Assembly (NCBI GenBank): GCA_965649825.1
Contig: OZ287696.1
Coordinates: forward strand, 806,001-870,000
Length of the DNA stretch: 64,000 nt
Reading direction: 5' to 3'
DNA from: Penicillus capitatus
Lineage: Eukaryota > Chlorophyta
Numbering within the stretch: position 1 is the stretch's first letter; every line of letters begins with the position of its first letter. Positions 56,045-64,000 of the stretch are shown one piece after another. Below the pieces are notes generated by a model. That model was given only the letters and a program-made list of their open reading frames with translations, was not told the DNA's origin and ran no database searches. The translations under genes and the position numbers were made by a program.

Positions 56045-59000
56045 CTATTCTGATGCAGGACCATGGATGTGGCTTGCTGGACGGCGCTTCACTGGAGTGT
56101 CGAATCCAGGTTGGGCTTCATCTGACATGGATTCTGGACGTTCTGGGACAGAATTGTCAACGGGGCTTGATGGACTGTGCTTCACTAAAGTGACGAATCC
56201 AGGTTGGGCTCCGTCTTCGCTTTGCATGCCATATGATTTCTGCATGGCTTCGGAAGGTTCTGATGCAGGATCATGGATGCAGCTCGATGGACTGTTGCGA
56301 TGAAATGGATTGACAAATCCAGTTTCGGCTCTGATCTGCACGGCTTCAGGAGCTTCTGGGAGACGATCGTCGATGTGGCTTGATGGACGGCACGCCATTG
56401 GAGTAACGAATCCAGGTTGGGCTTCGTCTTCGGTCTGCATGGCGTCTGATGTCTGTATGGCTTCAGGAGTTTCTGATGCAGGGCCATGGATGTGGCTCGA
56501 TGGACTGTTGCGATACAAGGGATTGACAAATAAAGTTTCGACTCTGATCTGCACGGCTTCAGGAGCTTCTGGGAGAGGATCGTCGATGTGGCTTGATGGA
56601 CGGAAAGCCATTGGAGTAACGAGTCCAGGTTGGGCTTCATCTGCCATATTTTCTGGCAATTCTGGTGCAGGGTTTTCGCTGGCGCTTAACTGGTGGAGTT
56701 GGTGCAGTTGAGTGACATTATCAACGTCTGCTGGAACGGCTTCATGTGACTCAGGTACATGCGCATCATGACGTTGATGATCTGAGTGTTTTCCTGCAGG
56801 ATCCGGCGAGACATACTCAGCTTCATATTGTGTATCTTCTTGTGACACAGGCTCAGGATCGTGGTGATGATCTGAGTATCTTCCTGCAGGGTCCGGTGTG
56901 ACGAACTCGGCTTCGGCTTCGCCTGGTACATACTCTGGTGATCCAGGTTCCGGTGTGGAGAACTCGGCTTCGGCTTCGCCTGGTACATACTCTGGTGATC
57001 CAGGTTCCGGTGTGGAGAACTCGGCTTCGGCTTCGCCTGGTACATACTCTGGTGATCCAGGTTCCGGTGTGGAGAACTCGGCTTCGGCTTCGCCTGGTAC
57101 ATACTCTGGTGATCCAGGTTCCGGTGTGGAGAACTCGGCTTCGGCTTCGGCTGCGGCCCACATGGCTGCAAAAACTGCAGCTACATGATCACGACCTTCG
57201 TTGCTCAATGGACTGTCGTGCACTGAAATGTCGACATCAAACTCGGCCTCGAAATGTCCATGTAAATCATCACCCACCATGCTCATTGGACTGTCGTGCA
57301 CTAGAGTTCCGGCCTCGGCTGCGGCTGGGCCTTGTGCACGTTCTGATATGTCAGGCTCCGGTGTGGCAAACTCGGCTTCGTCTGGGTCATCGTAGTCTGG
57401 TAACTCATCATCGGAATCACTGGGATGGGCGGCCTCGTATTCATGCAAATGCATGAATCTCACTGGCGGGGCTGCATGCAAAGGACGATGCTGCCCTTCC
57501 TCGGTTGTCAAGGCGCCTGGTGTTGAGAATAGACGCGAAAGCTCTTCGATGAGGAGGGACGTCTGGTCATAGTCGTGTCCAGGTTGTTGCTCCACATTAG
57601 GTGCCATGAACATTGGAGGCTCTAGATGGCGGTATTCTCTGCGGCCTGGACAGGTTTCTTCTTGTCCAGCTTGCTCTTCTTCCGCATCTATCATCATCGC
57701 TGTTGAAGGCTCAGCAGCAATGCCTTCTCTAATACTCTGCCAGACATCTTCATCTACAGATTGATGCCTCTCCGGAGCATCTGGCAAGGCTTCAACGGAC
57801 ACATGTGCAGGCTCTTCTAACGGTTGGTTCTGCGCCAGATCAGCTGGCATCACCGTTGAAGATTCGGTAGGAGCGTCTTCTCTATGGCTTGATGGTGCAT
57901 TTTGGTGTCCAGGTTGTTGCTCCACATTAGGTGCCATGAACATTGGAGGCTCTAGATGGCGGTATTCTCTGCGGCCTGGACAGGTTTCTTCATGTCCAGC
58001 TTGCTCTTCTTCCGCATCTATCATCATCGCTGTTGAAGGCTCAGCAGCAATGCCTTCTCTAATACTCTGCCAGACATCTTCATCTACAGATTGATGCCTC
58101 TCCGGAGCATCTGGCAAGGCTTCAACGGACACATGTGCAGGCTCTTCTAACGGTTGGTTCTGCGCCAGATCAGCTGGCATCACCGTTGAAGATTCGGTAG
58201 GAGCGTCTTCTCTATGGCTTGATGGTGCATTTTGGTGTCCAGGCTGTTGCTCTTCTATTTCGGTTGCTGGGACTGTCAAAGACTCGATCACAGGTTCTTC
58301 TCTAGAACTCGAAGAGCGGGTATCTCCAACTTCAGGTTTCTTGTCCTCTACGTTTGTTTTTGTTTCTGTTTTAGGAGCGTCTTCTCTATGGCTTGATGGT
58401 GCATTTTGGTGTCCAGGCTGTTGCTCTTCTATTTCGGTTGCTGGGACTGTCAAAGACTCGATCACAGGTTCTTCTCTAGAACTCGAAGAGCGGGTATCTC
58501 CAGCTTTAGGTTTCTTGTCCTCTACGTTTGTTTTTGTTTCTGTTTTAGGAGCGTCTTCTCTATGGCTTGATGGTGCATTTTGGTGTCCAGGCTGTTGCTC
58601 TTCTATTTCGGTTGCTGGGACTGTCAAAGACTCGATCACAGGTTCTTCTCTAGAACTCGAAGAGCGGGTATCTCCAGCTTTAGGTTTCTTGTCCTCTACG
58701 TTTGTTTTTGTTTCTGTTTTAGGAGCGTCTTCTCTATGGCTTGATGGTGCATTTTGGTGTCCAGGCTGTTGCTCTTCTATTTCGGTTGCTGGGACTGTCA
58801 AAGACTCGATCACAGGTTCTTCTCTAGAACTCGAAGAGCGGGTATCTCCAACTTCAGGTTTCTTGTCCTCTACGTTTGTTTTTGTTTCTGTTTTAGGAGC
58901 GTCTTCTCTATGGCTTGATGGTGCATTTTGGTGTCCAGGCTGTTGCTCTTCTATTTCGGTTGCTGGGACTGTCGAAGACTCGATCACAGGTTCTTCTCTG

Positions 59001-60482
59001 GAACTCGAAGAGCGGGTATCTCCAACTTCAGGTTTCTTGTCCTCTACGTTTGTTTTTGTTGCTAGTGAAGACTCAGTTTGACAGTCTTCTCTAAGACTTG
59101 ATGTTTGCGCAGGATAGTAGTTGTCTTCTGGCTTTTCCAGAGATTCTTCACTAATGGAATCCGCTTCTATAATGAAAAAGCAATTTCCACTATGGTTACA
59201 CGACAGGTTCTCTTTACTTTGGGTTGCTGTGTTCGTGTTTTTGTCCTTGGATGCCGCGTTACTTTCATGAGCCTCCGATGTTGTGGATGTTTTGGATTTT
59301 TTCTGAGCTTGCTCGTCTGTACTGTCTCCAGTAATATCTTTCGTTGATGCATCGCACGCGTACGGGGCAGACAAGGACAGAGATCTCGGCTCCACACGAC
59401 GTTTCTGAGTTGTCTCTTCTTCCTGAGGATGTAGATCTGAAGTCGATGTGAATGCATCGTTTCTGGATCTCTTCTTCTGAGAAGGCCGAGGATCCAGATT
59501 CCTAAGAACAGGCTGCAGGTTATGCACATGCTCCATGTACTGAGGGGAGTCCGGACACTCCATGAGCTGTCTGCCTACACAGGTCACACAAAACACATCA
59601 GTCACGTCGCGTCACATCACTGTGGATCTCACTTTCGATGACGCTGTCGATCCTGTCGAGTGTCCAGGTGCGGAGATCTTTATCGGATTTGTGGATTTCG
59701 TACGCCAGAGTGTATTGATCTGATGTCTCCGGTGGCAGCAGGATGCGATGGAAGAAGTCATAAGCCGATTGATGATACGGCTCGGACATGTCGGTCCAGA
59801 TGCGAAGGCACTCAGACAGGATTTCTCTGGGGTAGCGTGTAAGTCCTTTGGCCAGGACATCCAGAATTGTCCAGCACTCGCGTCCAGGAAGCAGCTCAAT
59901 GTCGATCCCGAGGCTGGTATATGTGTCCTTCATGTACCTGCGGAGTTTGGACGATTGCCTAGGATTACAGACGTCACATCATAAAGTTCGGTGCGAAGTC
60001 GCTTACCGGAAGAGATGCAGGATGATCTTCATGAATTGAGGCCTCACTTCCAGCGTCGTCCAATCCAGCATATCGTCGAAGACGGCCAGTGCCTTGAAAC
60101 GCGTCTCTTCACAGAGACTGCGTCGGTGCTCGCTTCGTGTCTCCGGCCGCCAGGCGCTGATGTTGATCAGCGCCGCCACTGTCGTCTCGATCTTACCTGG
60201 GTACTTTGGAGCCATTCGGATTAATAGCTGCGCGGCCAGACGTTTCGCCTGTGGCGTATCTGACCGCGCATGCTCTAGTACCGTGTCGTACCAGGCATCT
60301 TCGAATGGCCCATCCCCAGGTAAGGCCGCCTTCAACAACGTGAGGATCTGCAGTAGCGTCTGAAGGGGCTGTCGACAGGGCGGCGCCGTCGTCTCGACGG
60401 GATTGCGCCGCGGACGGTTCGTTGGCGGACTCGAAGACGGCTGCGGAGAACGTTTACGTTTACCGCTGGCTTCGTGATCCAT
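56045..60482 (-). CDS. 1,443-residue multi-repeat protein with helical N-terminal domain
   Basis: Exons 60,482-60,007 (476 nt), 59,958-59,633 (326 nt) and 59,574-56,045 (3,530 nt) join in phase through introns of 48 and 58 nt (GTAAGC and GTGAGA donors). ATG 60,482 gives MDHEASGKRKR, a basic possible nuclear signal; the frame is open further upstream but poor in composition. Residues about 40-267 are predicted helical, with HEAT-like runs (QAKRLAAQLLIRMAPKYPGK, then AALINI). They distantly recall the N-terminus of symplekin-type scaffold proteins, but I would not assign that. The rest is acidic, Glu/Pro/Ser/Thr-rich and repetitive: five 58-residue units, two 110-residue units, four 19-residue units, then 31-residue DEAQPGF units. 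TAG 56,045 ends it. Function unknown; it probably is an extended scaffold or surface-exposed protein. Confidence 0.65.
56925..57150 (-). repeat. 57-bp coding tandem repeat, four units
   Basis: Encodes EAEAEFSTPEPGSPEYVPG four times with virtually no nucleotide differences, followed by a diverged unit with EFVTPDPAG. Confidence 0.9.
57560..58240 (-). repeat. 330-bp coding tandem repeat, two units
   Basis: Each unit encodes about 110 residues (VMPADLAQNQPLEEPAHVSV ... REYRHLEPPMFMAPNVEQQP). The two units are almost identical. One visible difference is HEET against QEET. Confidence 0.9.
58210..59070 (-). repeat. 174-bp coding tandem repeat, about five units
   Basis: Encodes units with NVEDKKP, GDTRSSSSREEPVIES and EEQQPGHQNAPSSHRED. 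The period is 174 bp (58 codons). Units differ at only a few bases (for example EVGD or KAGD), so expansion is recent. Confidence 0.9.
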
Positions 60483-60939
60483 CCTGAAAAGGAGAACGCG
60501 GAAAAGTCGCTGTTCGCAAAGTTGTCGCAAGAGTTCGCGGGGAAACTCAGTTCGCAAGAGTTCGCAAAGAAACTCAGTTCGCAAGAGCAAACGAACGAAC
60601 AAACGCACAGTCGCTTAAATATACATCAAAATGGACAATTTTCTGTAGATTTTTGTTTGCCGACGTGATGTTAACAGCCAGCCTCGGTATCTAAGCGCGT
60701 CCGCAGCCAATCCCGCGTTTCGATCACCACGAACGAAAACTGAGATCGACGGCATGGAAGGGCAACATGCATCGCCAGATGAGCGATGCGAAGAAGGCAT
60801 GGATCGACCACTCCGTCTGTCTTGCACTCGGCGAAGCTCTCCAGACATGTCGTGGCATGACATCCAGCGTCTATGGTGATTCCGACGTACGTTTGCCAGC
60901 GCCAGAAGGTCGGCTGAATGAGAAAAGGTGAACCACAAG
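60483..60939. promoter_or_regulatory. Upstream region of the multi-repeat gene
   Basis: Includes a short tandem repeat around 60,510-60,595 (AAGAGTTCGC / AACTCAGTTCGC units) and TTTAAATA-type A/T-rich sequence near 60,615. Both lie within about 130 bp upstream of the ATG and are candidate promoter parts. No gene recognised. Confidence 0.3.
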
Positions 60940-61300
60940 GGTGATGCTGATGATGGCTGTCATGATTCTACCTCACGTTTTGCTGTGGATGGCTGGATGC
61001 TATCGTCTGACTTGCTATCTTGCTGTTCCTGGAGGCTGTCATTGTCAGATCTCTTACTTTCCTGCATGGAGGCTGTCGTCCGATCCACTATCTCATTGTG
61101 GATGAAAGCTGTCATGGTCTGGTTTGCTATTTTGCTGCATGGAGGCTGTTTTGCTCGATTTGTGGTGTTGGCCCTGCCTGCTGTCTTGATCTTTGTGGTT
61201 GTCATGGTTCTATTTGCCGTTCACTACCTGGAGTCTGCTGTTTCCTGCTATTTGTTCTGCCGTGAATGGAGGCTAGAGTGTCTTACTTGCATGTGCTGCT
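60940..61300. repeat. Degenerate minisatellite, copy D
   Basis: Same unit as in copies A-C, truncated to about five units on the side facing the multi-repeat gene. This is the junction between copy D and that gene's upstream region. Confidence 0.75.
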
Positions 61301-64000
61301 GAAAGAAAGCCCTTTCCTCTTCTGGATGTTCTGTCCCAATAATACCTGACGTAAAACAAGAGAAATGGGATATCGCCTTAAAGGTTGCACCGAGAAAGTG
61401 CTATTCAGATTATGTTCAACGACATGAAAAAAGTGAGTCACTTTTTGTCCATTTTCAGATCCCTGACTCATTTGCCAATGTAGACTGGTCATAAGAAGTA
61501 AACAAGTTTGCATAGACTTTGGTCTTTCGGAAGCCATGAAGCATCCTTTCGCGCTTTGTTAGAGGCTGGACATCGTTCTGTTCTGTGACCGAGAGGGCAC
61601 TGAGTGTGACAGAGGACCGCATGGATTATATCACACTTTCCGACAAAGAAGAGTGAAGAGACTTTGCCTGAATGGACATGAAGAGAGACCGTCTTTCGAG
61701 CGCAGAGTCTATTGGAACACACCTCTGGCTGCTGAACGACCAACATGGACAGTCATCTATCGAATCCTTTACAGTAAGACCTGTCATGTCATCCAACTGT
61801 GTTTCAAGTTAGCCAGTACAGAGAATGCTTAGAGCAAGGATCCGGTTTGTGTACCTAAGAGGTGAAGAACTTCATATCGAGGGGATCCAGTCAACCGAGC
61901 GTCTTCTACGTGCGTCGGCAGAGGAGAGCAACATCTCCGATCTTGATTAGACATCTTCCAGAGAAAGAGAATCGGTCTGCCCTTCATGAGGATGGAGCAG
62001 ATTTCGCTGACGTGTTTTGTGATCTAGCAAGATGCGTGGGAATCTGGTCTACATGCAACTGGTGCACTGTCGCGAATGTGGAGCTTTGGCATTTGATAGC
62101 GTGCCTGGATCGATTGAGCACGAAAGTGGAGATCCATCAGTAACGGAAGACCCTGTCGTTTGAGGATGCCATTTGCGGGAAGAATAAGTTGTGCTGACCT
62201 GTGTCGAGTACAACCAAGGAATCTGGAGAGCATGTTCGCAGAGTCTGCCTTGAGTCATCCTTGACTCTCTCCGAGGAAACAGAAACCAGCTGCTCAAGAT
62301 CAGCACCAGAAGAGGAGTCGATCTCGTCGGGACCCATGGAATCTGGCATCATGCACGGAGGCGTCCGCCTAAGGACAACGTGCACAGTTTGCTTGACACG
62401 CCTGGCATTCAGCACTCCGCGGAGACACTGGGTCGCTTTTGGGAGTGGTCTCTGCGAGGACACGCCTTACCCCAGTTTGAAGATGTCACACTTCTCTGAA
62501 CTTGCTTGTGCGATTGTCATGAAAGCTCTTCGCAAAAGATTCTGGAAAGCACGACTAAAAAGCCTCTCAGAGTCAATCTTGATGTTCTCAGAAAACATAA
62601 AACGACAACCGTCTGTTCAAAATTGCCAAGATGAAGCAGTGGCTCTTGCCAGAGCACAAGGAATCCAGTTGATCCTTGGAAGGACGCATCCAAGTGAAAC
62701 AAGCGCAGTTTATTCGGCATCACGGGTGTCCAGATCCGGTCAGAGCTGGATTGACTTCCGAGAGTCAGCGCTGCAATAGTATACACTCGGCAGTCCGGAG
62801 ATGCCACACCTGCCCAGAATTCGATGTGTGCTGACTGGCAGGCATGCAGTTCATTCCGAATGCACCTGAAAAGCACAACTCAAGAAGCCTTGATGATAAG
62901 ACAACAATTCTTCACCTCACAGGTGAGGTCATTGATACGAACGACTCTTATGGTTGAATGATGTTTCCCAGGCCCTTTCAAAGATAGGGGTACTGTTGTC
63001 GAGGAGAAGGCTATGCCTCTATCAAGGCAAGATAAGGTGTCCATCAAGCATCGAAGCAAAGTGGGTGGCATGATGGCACTGTGGTACTTCATGAATGGCG
63101 TGTGAAGCTTCGTATTGATATAACCTCCAAAGCACACTGACAGAATCTACACTAGCCGTATCCATGCTCGAATTCCCAGACGCCCAGAAGAAAACGTACC
63201 ACCCTCAATGAGGTCACACTTTAAGTCTTAGTGCTCGTTTGATCATGTTCTGACAGACAGTGGAAGAAAGTCTGCCAAAAAGTGACGCAACACATCCGAC
63301 TGGAATAAGTGATGAAACCCAGCCCAGTCAGGGCTTTTCTGCCAGAGGCCGATACGTTGTTCACTTGACTGCCAACAGCCTGCAGCGGACTGGACATCTT
63401 TCCCCACTACCGATACCACTGGAAAGGAGATGCCGATCTGTGTACAAAGCGAGTTGTCAAGGAAGCCTGTCGTGGATCAAAACTACAGAAACCAGTGAGA
63501 TCTGAGACTGTTTCAGACATCAACAGTGCCTACTCAAAGGATGCAACCTACAGGTTAGCCATTTATCACTCCCTCTCCTCTCTAAACGATGTCACAGTCC
63601 ATGTGCATTAGACGGATCATTATTCTCTGCTAAAGAGACACATCCCAGCATACATGGTTCGAGGAAGAGACCGTTATAAGAACTCCTCCAGTCATCAACA
63701 GATTCATATGGTCTTCATTGGACAAAGGAGGACAGGAATCAAAGCCAGTGGTCTCCAAGGACCGGAGAGACAAAGCTTGGAGGCCTGACCAAGTTCAGCA
63801 GCTCGCGAAGAACACTGTCAGCTCATTGGTGCTACCATGGACTCATGGCCAGTCGAAGCGGTCTGTCTCGTTACGCATCTCTGCCGTCGACAAAGCAGAG
63901 ACCTAACGACAATCCACCTAAAAAGAGGTAAAACTGACTACCCATCTTTGCTTTTGGTCTGACATGTGGTTGAATGATAGACTCAGGATGATAGACTGGC
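61301..64000. repeat. Composite module, copy D (runs off the window)
   Basis: Same orientation as copy C; matches 50.33-52.96 kb. At about 63,630 it continues past the point where copy C is deleted, agreeing with copy A through about 10,540. One internal ~320-bp repeat present in A and C is missing (about 62,480). No gene recognised. Confidence 0.6.

Noticed and set aside
1-64000. CRISPR arrays, bacterial operons or ribosome-binding sites
   Set aside because: The spliced genes show eukaryotic DNA. Repeats are not separated by unique spacers of constant length.

Overview
The window is nuclear DNA of a unicellular eukaryote. Protein-coding genes are interrupted by very short introns (about 47-61 nt, mostly GT-AG, several GC-AG). 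The recognisable products are eukaryotic: a TFIIIC B-block-binding subunit, a SAP30-like corepressor subunit, an acyl-protein thioesterase, a membrane-associated kinase and a SPOC domain. I cannot place the species; short introns and roughly even base composition fit many protists, and I make no firmer claim. Unless stated otherwise, intron positions were found by hand from reading-frame continuity and family resemblance.

The dominant architecture is a very large inverted duplication. Sequence from about 1.2 to 22.46 kb reappears reverse-complemented at about 41.4 to 55.8 kb. Paired coordinates add up to 63,859 in the inner block (about 18-22.46 kb), 63,786 at 10.84-13.9 kb and 56,800 at 1.86-3.84 kb. 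The 7-kb step at the outer end is a deletion in the right arm that removed the kinase gene. The inner block carries two near-identical copies of a small gene neighbourhood: SAP30-like protein, acyl-protein thioesterase, a possible DNA polymerase delta subunit 3, and the start of an aldo/keto reductase. In the right arm the reductase is complete and lies 65 bp upstream of a complete TFIIIC tau138/GTF3C1-like gene on the same strand. In the left arm both genes survive only as truncated and block-shuffled remnants.

Between the arms (about 23.7-34.2 kb) and at the right edge (60.9-64 kb) lie further copies of the outer material. Counting them as A (1-16.3 kb), B (23.7-34.2 kb), C (47.5-55.8 kb, inverted) and D (60.9 kb to the end, inverted), the family is built from ordered modules: arrays of roughly 60-nt perfect hairpins beside a SPOC-domain segment, the kinase 3' half with a long non-coding stretch, a 3-kb module with internal degenerate repeats, a minisatellite, and a four-exon proline-rich gene followed by two hairpins. 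Only copy B of the proline-rich gene has all exons in frame; A and C carry different frameshifts. The fourth large locus (56.0-60.5 kb) is a 1,443-residue, three-exon protein with a helical N-terminal domain and four kinds of tandem repeats. Its last repeat type also occurs in copy A.

I saw no reverse transcriptase, transposase, rRNA, tRNA or CRISPR array. The most unusual things here are the hairpin arrays (one copy shows paired compensatory changes), the hairpin-dense exon of the proline-rich gene, GC-AG introns in two ordinary genes, and stop codons placed at the same repeat position in two copies by different mutations.
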